NCBI GenBank assembly: GCA_963693085.1
Contig: OY856409.1
Span: forward strand, 295,158,058-295,222,057
Length of the DNA: 64,000 bases
Direction: 5' to 3'
Source of the DNA: Alisma plantago-aquatica
Taxonomy: Eukaryota > Streptophyta > Magnoliopsida > Alismatales > Alismataceae
Program-made: the position numbers and the translations under genes
Notes under the pieces: model-generated
What the model saw: only the letters and a program-made list of their open reading frames with translations
Database searches by the model: none
Told to the model about the DNA's origin: nothing
Part shown: positions 32,544 through 42,010 of the stretch, piece after piece
Position numbering within the stretch: position 1 is the first letter of the stretch
Layout of the letters: each line of letters begins with the position of its first letter

Positions 32544-34114
32544 AACTCCCCTAAGCTTAAACATTGCTCGCCTTCGAGCAACTAATCCTTAGAATAGAAT
32601 TGCGAATGTCAACTAACAATCAACACATCACCCCACATCACAAATGACTCCCACTGGACGTTCTCAAACCGGCCTTTCCTAATCACAGAACAGTAATTAC
32701 CCTACAGGCGACAATAATCATCAATAAAAGAAATTATCCTTCAAACCGATGAACACTATCACATAAGGTAGTTAACATAATAAAGTTCGCCGATTCAGCC
32801 ATGGTGCATCTTGTGATCGCCTAAACTACGTTGCTCGCCCTAACTACCATCTACATGGAAGCAGTCCTCCTTATAATCATGAGTGAGGAGAAAATCACGG
32901 TGACCTACCAATTCGAGCAACGGGTGGATGGAATGGGTGGTTCATGGAAGAATTTGGAAGTATTACACAGTTTCAAAATGCATATAACAAAATGCCCTAA
33001 ATGATGCAAATGCACGTTAAGAATGCCCTAATGCCTAAAAGTGGGTGGAATGATGCATGCACTAACCTTCTACCTCAAAATGAGATAGAAATCTACTCAA
33101 GCCACATCATGTACTCAAATCCCCTGTTATACAAGTGATATCATTCCTTTCTCCCTCTTATTCCATTTCCTTCTAAATTCTCTTCTTGTTTTTTTTTTCT
33201 TTTTTTTTTCAAATTTTTTTTTTCTTTCAGATTTTTTTCTTTTCCTCTTCGCCCACATATCCATAATTGCTTAGAGATACATGTGTTAGGCTATTTTCTT
33301 CATGATTGGAAATCTTTTACTATTGCGAGGGTATGGGACAATTTAGATCACTTTTCAGGACAACTGAGGTACATGGTGTACTTATGCATGAAAATTATGA
33401 AAGTTATGAGTGCAACTACATGACATGCAACTAAAGGTAATGTGCATGAATCACTATACATTTTTTTTCTCGTTTTATGCAAAAGTATGAAAATAACAAT
33501 GCAAATTCTATCTACATGCTATGCACACAAAAGAAATTGAAACTGCACTTTACTTCCAATTCTCGGGTGGATTATAGAAAATGGGGTGGAATGATCACAA
33601 GATTAAGTGACTGAACCTTAGAAGAAAATTATGTGTCCCTTCTTACTGACATGTGTAGTAGTTTAAAGGGTTCTTTCTCTTACATCTGATTAAGGTCTCA
33701 TTACCATTTGATTAGGTTAGGCTCAAACAACCGTTACTATCCACTTTTCATGAGTCAATGGGGGTGTGAGTATGACATATTGCTTCAAAGTTGACATAAT
33801 CAATCATTTTCATAGAACAAGTTCCCCAAGGACAACCAAGTAAAGCTATCCAAATGACACAGAAAAATTTTAAATTCCCTTAATTTCCCATGAAAACAGC
33901 AAGATGACAATTTTTAAGACATCCACGATTACACTAGATAGATGTGGATCCTAAATAAAAATTTGAACTTGCAAAAACAAATAACAAAGCAGAAACTAAA
34001 AACAACTAAAGAAAAGATAAAAGATAGAGCTGTTCCAGCCACCCCCCTAAGCTTGAATCTGACTATGGCCTCATAGTCAAAAACCAACTTAAGGGTGGAA
34101 CAGTGATACCCTGA
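32544..34114 (-). other. E2 3' non-coding region with two purine tracts
   Basis: No gene. The final purine tract (minus AAGCTTAGGGGAGTT) lies at 32544-32558 next to the LTR. A second, stronger one (minus AAGCTTAGGGGGGTGG) is at about 34042-34057, just downstream of the PTP stop. Between them is AT-rich DNA with T runs on the plus strand at about 33188-33240. Confidence 0.65.
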
Positions 34115-35698
34115 TCAATCTTGCGGAGGCGGTGGTGGGTATTGTGGTGCCATAGGATCCCAAGACGGGTACTCCCCCTGGAAGCTTGGATCATATTGGG
34201 TCCTCGGCGGAGGCTGTGGATAACCTCCCAAGTAGTCTCGACTCCAGTAGTGGTCGAAGAAGGGCTCCTGCTGCGTCTCTATCCGCTGCAACCGGGTGTG
34301 CATTTGCTCTTGGTTGGCGAGGATGAGCCGCTCGTTCTCGAACATAGCCCGTTGGTTGTCAAGTATCCGGCTCGTAGTGTCATGAATACCGGTATACATA
34401 CCCATGTGCTGCAGCTGAGTCTGCTGTATGTCCTGCAGCATGGTGTACATCCCTTGCATGGAGTAGGGATCCGCAGCTGTCTGCTCTTGCTGTGGTGATG
34501 GCGGCGGGGGCTGAGATGATGAAGATGCACCTGGATGCATCCTAGGACGCTTCCGTGGTGCCACGCGTGCTCGAAGAGGTGTGAAAGCCTCCTCGTCTTC
34601 CTCGGCCTCGCCTTCTTGGTCTTCACCTCCGCCTTCTTCTTCGGAGGACTCGATGGCTATGATGGGCCATCGGAAATGCTGCTTGCCCTCGATGTGGAAG
34701 ACGTCATCCGGCAGGGATGCCTCCTGGTAAGCTTGGTTGACGTGGCAATGAGCGTACGCCAACCCGTCTCGGATAAGAATGAGGTTTGAACGGTGCAAGT
34801 GTTGCACGTTCACCTTACTCCGCGCAGAAATCAGAGTCATGGACTGAAAGTTCAGCCCCAAGTACAGCGCCAACCTGGTGACAAGACCACCAAAGTGTAT
34901 TGGAGCCTTCCTTGTGCTCCGCTTCACTGCCATGACGCGCTGTAGCCAGAATGCTCCCCAGTTGCACTCTTGACGTTTCAGGAGTGCATAGAGAAAGAAC
35001 AGGTCACTCTCCTGAAACTTGCTCAAAGCAAGATCGCTCCGAGCGAAGAAGGTCAAGCTCAGCATCCTATGCAAGACCTGGACGAACGGGTGCTCAAAAT
35101 CCGCTACCGCGGCATTGTGGTAGCTCACGGTCTTCCCTGCCGGCACTGTAACTAGCTCGGCGAAGATTTTGTCGTAGTCGGTGCGGGCGTCGGGGCGTCG
35201 GTGATCGTGGCGGCTGTGGTTCCAGTTGAAGATGTCGTTGAACTGCTTCAACGTGATGTTGTAATTGTTGTTGAAGAGTCGGAAGGACACCCTTCCCTGG
35301 ATCCACGTCTGGTCCGATGGTACCACGTCATTTGGTACGACGCAGATATCAAGAGACGCCATGAACTCGGCCACCAGTTCCTTGTATGTGGGCCATTCGC
35401 CGAAAAACGGCTGCCCATCCGCATGACAGTCCATCTCATAGAAGCGATTGGTGTGCCGTGCTTGCCCGGCCAACACATAGGCCAAGTTGGCCTCGAATCC
35501 CAGCTCCCTGATCATTCCCCGGTCCACATACCGGGTTGCCTCGAACTTCCGCTTCATTATCTCCTCGTATACCTTCCTTACATCCATGTTGGCATGAATG
35601 AGGCGTGGACGAGAGATGGAAGCGGTTGGAGGAGGAACAAACTCCTCGATCTCCCTGGGGTGCGCGCTTGATGAAGATGCTCCGCCCGTATGCACCAT
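34115..35698 (-). CDS. E2 PTP protein (Athila ORF1-like)
   Basis: The predicted protein has 527 residues and starts MVHTGGASSSS at 35698. I reject the longer upstream frame because it only translates the palindrome array. What is seen: a Ser-rich start; IHANMDVRKVYEEIMKRKFE; TYKELVAEFMASLDI; FRLFNNNYNITLKQFNDIF; and a block AVKRSTRKAPIHFGGLVTRL. This order matches Athila ORF-1/PTP proteins. After residue about 345 come an acidic run (SSEEEGGGEDQEGEAEEDEE), a KRPRMH nuclear-type patch, a Gln/Met-rich coiled coil and a Pro/Tyr/Gln-rich tail ending YPPPPPQD. The ORF is intact. Its molecular role is not known; a nuclear nucleic-acid-binding or chromatin role is inference. Confidence 0.78.
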   Translation of the reverse strand: MVHTGGASSSSAHPREIEEFVPPPTASISRPRLIHANMDVRKVYEEIMKRKFEATRYVDRGMIRELGFEANLAYVLAGQARHTNRFYEMDCHADGQPFFGEWPTYKELVAEFMASLDICVVPNDVVPSDQTWIQGRVSFRLFNNNYNITLKQFNDIFNWNHSRHDHRRPDARTDYDKIFAELVTVPAGKTVSYHNAAVADFEHPFVQVLHRMLSLTFFARSDLALSKFQESDLFFLYALLKRQECNWGAFWLQRVMAVKRSTRKAPIHFGGLVTRLALYLGLNFQSMTLISARSKVNVQHLHRSNLILIRDGLAYAHCHVNQAYQEASLPDDVFHIEGKQHFRWPIIAIESSEEEGGGEDQEGEAEEDEEAFTPLRARVAPRKRPRMHPGASSSSQPPPPSPQQEQTAADPYSMQGMYTMLQDIQQTQLQHMGMYTGIHDTTSRILDNQRAMFENERLILANQEQMHTRLQRIETQQEPFFDHYWSRDYLGGYPQPPPRTQYDPSFQGEYPSWDPMAPQYPPPPPQD

Positions 35699-35880
35699 GA
35701 TTGCGAGAAGAATGAGATTGGGAGAAAAGAGCTCGGTGAAGATGGAGAGAAATTCTCCGCTCGGTGAAGATCTTCGCTCGATGACGCTTCTCCGCAGGTG
35801 TAGAGGGCTCGGGGGAGTGCTCTGCGCAATGGGAGATACTTGCTCTGAGGGTGTGATGTCATATGACGTTGCAAGTCCCC

Positions 35881-35887
35881 TTAAATA
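35881..35887 (-). promoter_or_regulatory. TATA-like box of the E2 internal PTP promoter
   Basis: TATTTAA on the minus strand (within GTCTATTTAAGGGG) lies about 185 bp upstream of the PTP ATG and about 25 bp after the palindrome array, the same order as in E1 and E3. It is a weaker match than the E1 box. Confidence 0.5.
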
Positions 35888-35910
35888 GACTTGATTGGCG
35901 CCCCTGTTGA

Positions 35911-36478
35911 CCCGTCGATACCATCGACGCGGGTCGATGGTATCGACACGTCTCGCGGGTAGCCGCATCTGTCGCTGGTATCGACGGCTGACGTTTGCTG
36001 GATCGAGAGACCCGGATCGCTGACGAGTCGATACCATCGACAGAAGTCGATGGTATCGACGCAGCACCCGGATCGCTGACGTGGCTGTTGCGATCGTCGT
36101 CGATGTCGTCATGCGGATCGGTGACATGTCCGTCGATGCCATCGACGGGTGTCGATGCCATCGACGGGTGTCGATGGTATCGACTTGCTTTTATTGCGAC
36201 ACCTCCGTTTATTGCATTCAACCTGTGATGATGTCGATACCATCGACGAGGCCGTCGATGGTATCGAGTTGACTGAGCAAAATTCGTCTGAATATCTCCA
36301 GAGATCTCGATGGTATCGACTGGGGTGTCGATACCATCGACACTTTTATTGCGACCTGCCTGTGACCATGTCGATGCCATCGATGGGCCGTCGATGGTAT
36401 CGACGCAGTGCGATTTCTGCTGGTGTCAACCTGAACCCATGTCGATACCATCGACTGATGTGTCGATGGTATCGACCC
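35911..36478 (-). promoter_or_regulatory. E2 internal palindrome array upstream of the PTP gene
   Basis: About eight clusters hold roughly 17 copies of GTCGATACCATCGAC / GTCGATGGTATCGAC (variant GTCGATGCCATCGAC), commonly as inverted pairs with 3-6 nt loops, separated by 30-60 bp of unrelated sequence rich in TTTATTGCGAC and GGATCGCTGACG. The same 15-mer forms the LTR clusters. Confidence 0.85.
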
Positions 36479-36650
36479 TGCCTGTTCCTGCACATTTAAC
36501 AAACGGATCAAGGTATCATTGTTAAACTAAAAAGTAAACAAAATAAAAGCAAACTACACCTAACATTAAACTATCCTAATGTATCAATGGTTGGGTTGCC
36601 TCCCAACAAGCGCCCTTGTTTAGCGTCTTAGGCTAGACGTATGACAGTCA

Positions 36651-38957
36651 TCATCTTTTCACCTTGGGAACTGGGCTTAGAGGATCATGCGGTAATTTGA
36701 ATTCAACACGATCTCCTCCAATGCCCAAAGACAAGGTACCTCTCCCTAAGGCAGTCACAACATCTGCCGTTGCTTGAAACGGTCTTCCAAGGAGAATTTC
36801 GCAGCTTTGGAGTGGTGGCATATCCATGACGACAAAGTCCACCGGATATATGAATCTGTCAACTTTGACTAGAACATCTTCACATACTCCATAGGGTCTC
36901 ACTGTAGACCCATCTGCCAATTCAATTGTCGCAGCCAACTTCTTTATCTCTTTTAACCCCAACTTTTGAAATGTAGCCAAAGGCATGAGATTTATACTAG
37001 CGCCGGAATCACATTGCGCTTTAGAAAAATGTTGACCACCTATTGAGCATGGAATGTAAAAACCTCCTGGGTCTTTTTTCTTCTTTGGTGAATTCCCATG
37101 AATCATCGAGCTCACCATCTCATTCATCCAATAAATTTCATCTTCTTTTATCCGCCTCTTCTTATTGATGATCTCCTTAATGAACCTCCCATAAGCGGGC
37201 ACTTTCTCAATCATCTCCACCAATGGAATATTGATGTGGAGTTTCTGGAATATCTCCAAGAATTTCTTAAAGTGACGATGCTCCTTCTTTGACTTAGAAT
37301 TGACCAGATCTGAAACATCAGCTGCATCATCACGCCTATGAGGTGGCACATGAGAGCTTTTCAGGGGTACCTCCCCTAAGCTTGCTTCAATGATTCCCTC
37401 GGACGTGGGCTTTGGCGAGACATCATCAATAGTAGCAGCTTGTTGTGGTTCCTCTCTCGCCTCAGATGTCTCCACATGTGCACAAACAACCTGCACCTGC
37501 TCCTCTTGCCTAGATGGAGATACCATACTCACAACTCTCTCTGATTTTCTGAAGAAATGGTTTCCACCCGGCAATCTATAGTAAGTGCGTGGATACGGTA
37601 TCGCCGGTGTTGCATTCACATTGAACGTCATTTTTCTTTCTTCTACAGTTTCTTGCACCTGAGATTCCTCATTTCTTACCACCGACATGTACTTAACCTG
37701 ATGATGTGCTTGAGCCACGTTCGCATTCTCAGCTGGTTTCTGTTGATTGGCGTGCTTGATGGCCGCCACTTCATTTGAAATCTGTGCCACGGTGGTCTCT
37801 AATGCCCGCATCTGTGCTCCATGGCTTTGCAGCGTCTGCCCAAACTTGGTTAGAATGTCACCTTGAGATTGTAATTGTTTACCAAACATGGCCATCATCT
37901 CTTGGTTTTGCTGAACCATTTGACTTAGCAATTCAGTGTTCTTTTCCTCGGTTCTTTGTTGTGGTTTGGCATCCGGATCCTGCAGAAAATCATTCGGATC
38001 CTTCCATGAAAACTTTTTATCTTTCCTCCATGCATAGTCATTGTTTCTATAGCCCTGTTGTTGCATGAATTTCACTTGGGCTTCCTCATCCTTAGATGCA
38101 TCCTCCTTAGTTAGCAGCTTCTTGTCTAGAAGATCTAGCTTGTCGTTCAGCTCCCTAACTGTTCTGGATTCGTCGGCAGCCTTGACATGTTCTACTGCAC
38201 CTCTGTCGCCCCATGACTGTTTCCGAGCCATGTTCTTTAATATCTCCCAGCATCTTGTATCCGTGTTGTTCAAGAAAAATCCTGAACCGGCCGAGTCCAA
38301 ATTGCTTCTATCATGCTCGGAGAGAGCAAAGTAGAAGATCTTCACCTGTGTCTCCTTGTCCAGTCCATGATGTGGACATCTCCTCAACATGACTTGGAAT
38401 CGCTTCCAAGTCTCAGAATAAGTTTCACCCGCCTGTTGGGTGAAATTGTGGATCTTCCGGATCATATCATTGGTCTTCTCAGGAGGGAAGAACCTCTCGA
38501 AGAAAACCTCCACCATGTGATCCCATGATTCAACAAACTCCTCGTCGAGGTTATGAAGCCACTCTCTTGCTACTCCAGCCAAGGAACTCGGGAATAACTT
38601 GAGGTACAGCACATCCTGTGGAAATCGATCTATCTTCACCATATCGCAATTTTCAACAAACTGACTAATGTGTGCCACTGGATCTTCATTTTTCAGTCCA
38701 TGAAATGCGTTGGATTTAACCAGGTTAATCAGTGCTGGATCGATCTTGTAGGTTGGAATGTTTAGCCCATGTTTCTTTATAGGCCCCTTTGATGCCGAGG
38801 AAGAAGACGCCTTGATCTTCTCCCATATTGTCTGTGCTTCAGCCATTGCTTCTTCTTGTTCTTTTTCAGATTCAGAATTTATGTCACTTTGGTGTTCCTC
38901 CTCGTAGTAGTCCTCGTCCTCTGGTCCCGCAGATGGAACCTCAGGTGTTCGATTCAC
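36651..38957 (-). CDS. E2 gag-protease polyprotein
   Basis: An intact 768-residue ORF starts about 190 bp inside the primer site. An acidic N-terminus is followed by a capsid-type gag region (about residues 75-225: AHISQFVENCDMVKIDRF, LFPSSLAGVAREWLHNLDEE, FERFFPPEKTNDMIRKIHNF). A charged and coiled middle (SRTVRELNDKLDLLDKKL) and a second coil (LQSQGDILTKFGQTLQS) precede a basic segment. The aspartic protease has CDSGASINLMP at about residue 650 and CEILLGRPF at about 720. No CCHC zinc knuckle can be found, unusual for an Athila-type gag. The ORF ends KVKR without continuing into RT. It would form particles and process gag. Confidence 0.9.
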   Translation of the reverse strand: MNRTPEVPSAGPEDEDYYEEEHQSDINSESEKEQEEAMAEAQTIWEKIKASSSSASKGPIKKHGLNIPTYKIDPALINLVKSNAFHGLKNEDPVAHISQFVENCDMVKIDRFPQDVLYLKLFPSSLAGVAREWLHNLDEEFVESWDHMVEVFFERFFPPEKTNDMIRKIHNFTQQAGETYSETWKRFQVMLRRCPHHGLDKETQVKIFYFALSEHDRSNLDSAGSGFFLNNTDTRCWEILKNMARKQSWGDRGAVEHVKAADESRTVRELNDKLDLLDKKLLTKEDASKDEEAQVKFMQQQGYRNNDYAWRKDKKFSWKDPNDFLQDPDAKPQQRTEEKNTELLSQMVQQNQEMMAMFGKQLQSQGDILTKFGQTLQSHGAQMRALETTVAQISNEVAAIKHANQQKPAENANVAQAHHQVKYMSVVRNEESQVQETVEERKMTFNVNATPAIPYPRTYYRLPGGNHFFRKSERVVSMVSPSRQEEQVQVVCAHVETSEAREEPQQAATIDDVSPKPTSEGIIEASLGEVPLKSSHVPPHRRDDAADVSDLVNSKSKKEHRHFKKFLEIFQKLHINIPLVEMIEKVPAYGRFIKEIINKKRRIKEDEIYWMNEMVSSMIHGNSPKKKKDPGGFYIPCSIGGQHFSKAQCDSGASINLMPLATFQKLGLKEIKKLAATIELADGSTVRPYGVCEDVLVKVDRFIYPVDFVVMDMPPLQSCEILLGRPFQATADVVTALGRGTLSLGIGGDRVEFKLPHDPLSPVPKVKR

Positions 38958-39147
38958 GTAGTCTCAACTACGTGTGTGCACCATGCAAAGTACCTGAAAA
39001 ATGGAAATAGGGATTCAGTACAATGCTTTGAACGAGTCAACACAATTATAGAGAAATAAAGGAATTTTTGAAGTTGTTTTAAAATTAATAACAAAAAATG
39101 TGGCCTAGAATGGCCGCTCTTAGCACTCAAAGTGCCAATAATTCACC

Positions 39148-39168
39148 GTATCCCCGGCAACGGCGCCA
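39148..39168 (-). other. E2 primer binding site (TGGCGCC type)
   Basis: TGGCGCCGTTGCCGGGGATA on the minus strand is six bases inside the 5' LTR. It is typical of Athila/Tat gypsy elements (usually assigned to tRNA-Asp). Confidence 0.85.
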
Positions 39169-39174
39169 AAAACT

Positions 39175-40789
39175 TGACGTGTATTTTACTACGCGCTAAA
39201 AACGCAAGTGTACGCGTCGAGTAATATAGGCCTTTGTGAGGCCCGAGTCGAACACAGGGATACGTGAATTATTGGAGACTTCTACTAACTAATCGCAATC
39301 AGCTAGACCGATTAACAAAGTAAGGTTTTGTTGTTCAAATTAAAAGAAAATAAAAATCAAACAAAGAAAACAATCGATTAAAGGTTAATTTAATCAATTA
39401 AAAGGATATCTTTAGGATGGCGGTTTCACCACGGGTCAACATTGTATTAGATTTCATATAATTTCTCACACTTCTCTCTCTATCTGGGTAGTGGCCTGAA
39501 ATGAGAATTACCCACTGTCGTGGTGTAATCCACTACTTAGATTTAGGTTGATTCCATCGTCATAGTAATCATTCCCCTAAACTAAGCGCATTAAGATCGG
39601 TCCCTCAGTTCCCGCCATTAATTTTACAACTCCTTTGTCAAGGGTTTTATTAATTAATGTAGAATTCGTCTCTTTTCAACCGTTAATCCTTCTGTCGAAG
39701 TGATTAAGGGCATTAATTTATTATTATGGTGATCAAGCATAACAATAGCAATAGAGAAAACGAATTTATACCACGGATATGAGAGAAAAATATGAATTAT
39801 CAATATAAAATCATCATACAATGTATCCCCGGGCTACTCCCGGTCCTAAAGATTGAGGGTTTTAGCCTCTCATGTTCATCTTACACGAATACATGGTAGA
39901 AATTGGGGAATTCATAAGAAAAACGTGAAATAAATGGGAAAACCCCTGAACGGAGAAGAACCGGTGGATCCTTGGCGTAGAACACAAGCTTTCCCCGCCT
40001 GTCGGTGGTGGAAATTGTCTTCGGCAGCGTCCGAATCACCCGGGATGAGCTTCTCGGCCTCCGTTCTCCTTTCTCCCCTCCTCGGCACTCGTGCAATCCA
40101 AAATGAGATATTCCCGTCTGGGCGGCCATCATTAGGTATAAGTCCCAAATTAGGTCGTCAAATAACAACAGCCGTCCGATCGAAATCAAAACAAATCCAA
40201 CGCATATCTGCCGGCGTCGATACCATCGACGCGAGTCGATGGTATCGACACAGTGGATTAGCGGCAGCTTTCCTTTCTTTTATTCTGAACGCCTGTCATG
40301 ATCTCGATACCATCGACTTGGGTGTCGATGGTATCGACTCCTTTAGCGTCGGTTGTTGTCGTTTAGCGACGCTGTAGCTCTCCTTGAGTCGATGGCATCG
40401 ACTTGTGTCGATGGTATCGACTTCATCCTCGCCAGCAGCCTGGAGACATCTCGATGCCATCGACATGGGTGTCGATGGTATCGACTCTGTATTGTTCTTC
40501 TCGGCTGATAACATGTGGCTTGGTCGATGGTATCGACATCCGTCGATGGTATCGACGGAAGCAGATACTTGTTCTTCCTGAAATTGCACAACAAGACCAA
40601 GTAAATCCACACGATTTATGATAAGATGATCAATAATGCTTAAAATAGTGAAACAAAGGGGATTTGATATAAAATGATGGCAAAGACCAAATAAAGCGAA
40701 TTATGCAATAATATCCATGAAAATGAGTAATTAAGGCACAAAACACATATGAAATAGGTCTATAAATGCGACTCAAAATCATCGCATCA
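39175..40789 (-). repeat. E2 5' LTR
   Basis: It is 1615 bp. The palindrome cluster is at 40215-40556, upstream on the minus strand of a weak TATA-like CTTATACC near 40133-40142. GGTAT follows at 40790. Confidence 0.95.
40215..40556 (-). promoter_or_regulatory. E2 5' LTR palindrome cluster
   Basis: There are five pairs (about ten sites) of the E2 15-mer, in positions equal to the 3' LTR. The cleanest hairpin is at 40216-40248: GTCGATACCATCGAC, loop GCGA, GTCGATGGTATCGAC. Confidence 0.85.
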
Positions 40790-40870
40790 GGTATTATGAG
40801 AAAATCTGGAAAACTCACAAGAACAGACACAAGCCTAGTCCTAGATTCCTGTAGACTCATCAAACCTAGG

Positions 40871-40882
40871 GCTCTGATACCA
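40871..40882 (-). other. Gypsy primer binding site (initiator tRNA-Met)
   Basis: TGGTATCAGAGC on the minus strand lies nine bases from the 5' LTR end at 40892. It fixes the orientation of the old gypsy element. Confidence 0.82.
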
Positions 40883-40891
40883 AAAACTTAT

Positions 40892-41829
40892 TGTGACATC
40901 CTGCTATCACACAAACAACAAAATGCCACGCAAAAATGTGCAGAACTTCCATTAACCACATATTACCAAAAACACGGGTTAATTAAAACCGATTGTAGAA
41001 AATAGATAAATTAAGAAACTATTACATATAGATCCTTATCCTACAAGGAAACATGATATATTAACATAAATAAACCTAGATATGTGTCCATAGTTCATAG
41101 GATCCATCTGTCACATAGGCATAAGGAGTTCACCACCTTTTTATTTACAGAACATGCCATAATAGACCAACAACAGGATAAACACAACTACATCAGCTAT
41201 ACATCGTGAGACGTCATTGAAACACTCCTAAGGACCTGAGAGTACATGGATGACTCTAGGACTCTACTACCAAACAACCAAAATAGCAGCATGTCTATCT
41301 CTTGCCTCCTACTGTTCTTCGTGCTGCTCGGCCGCAACCTCATGACCACCACCACGTCTAGCATGATCACCTAAAAAGGTTGTAAACCAGCAATGTGAGA
41401 CACATAGTCCCAGCGAGAAACATAACCCCCGCCGAAACTATAAAACCTCAAAGAAGAGCTAGAACAGATAAGGAAGGTAACTGATATAAACAACTCATAT
41501 ATACGGCATAATCAATAGAACTAGCTTACCAAGATATCGAGGAGGCATATAACCAGATATTTCTATATGGAACATGATTGACAAGATAAGATTTATAAGA
41601 ACTTATCACCAGATATGAGGCATGTACAAATAACTGGCAAGATATAACTAGTGCAACTATACATGCAAGGCCTCAACCAATGTTCCGTGTTTTACCTTAA
41701 GCGATACATACTATACATCTAGATTACAAATTTTATTATGCCCTAAGGATGTGATTCATCCCGCTCAAATCCAACCTTCGACTGCGAAACCCAAAACCGG
41801 TGCCATACAAGGTCATTGGGAGAGACAGA
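40892..41829 (-). repeat. Gypsy 5' LTR, inner part (U5 side)
   Basis: It starts TGTGACATCC on the plus strand (LTR end GATGTCACA on the minus) and runs to the CACTA insertion at 41829/41830. It has no partner in the window because E3 replaced the matching part of the 3' LTR. No gene. Confidence 0.78.
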
Positions 41830-42010
41830 CACTACAAAAAATTGGGCCATTATTTAGGGACTTTTGTGAGGGATCAAATTGCCATGACAAAAAGGGACTA
41901 TTTTTTAGGGATACTCCCTCAATGACGGGATAATGTCCCTCAACCGTTCCAATACATTTTGTATGATAAATGATCCCTCAAAAATAGGACATTGATTTTT
42001 TTAACCCTCA
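41830..42010 (+). repeat. CACTA left end: terminal and subterminal repeats
   Basis: The CACTA terminal repeat is followed by several GAGGGA/TCCCTCAA motifs in both orientations (for example ACTCCCTCAATGACGGGA and TGATCCCTCAAAAATA), as are found in CACTA ends where TNPA-type protein binds. Confidence 0.85.

Larger units (their letters stand above)
30929..40789 (-). mobile_element. E2: young non-autonomous Athila-like LTR retrotransposon (gag-protease + PTP, no RT/integrase)
   Basis: Its LTRs are 30929-32543 and 39175-40789, each exactly 1615 bp, with only about 18 differences, mostly C/T or G/A. The target duplication GGTAT is at 30924-30928 and 40790-40794. The primer site (minus TGGCGCCGTTGCCGGGGATA) at 39148-39168 and the purine tract at 32544-32556 are intact. 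On the minus strand: gag-protease, palindrome array, PTP ORF, long non-coding 3' part. No RT, RNase H or integrase is present in the 6.6 kb interior. Both ORFs are open, so this is the youngest and best preserved element and could be moved by proteins from a full-length relative. Confidence 0.95.

Noticed and set aside
34121..34789. Plus-strand ORFs opposite the E2 PTP gene
   Set aside because: They are shadows of the intact minus-strand gene, with no domain pattern or promoter.
35699..36142. N-terminal extension of the E2 PTP ORF up to 36142
   Set aside because: It translates the palindrome array and TATA region. The protein-like sequence and the plausible start MVHTGG begin at 35698.
35911..36478. 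CRISPR-like array in E2
   Set aside because: Repeats are 15 bp, in both orientations and paired, with unequal spacing and no cas genes, in plant DNA inside a retrotransposon.
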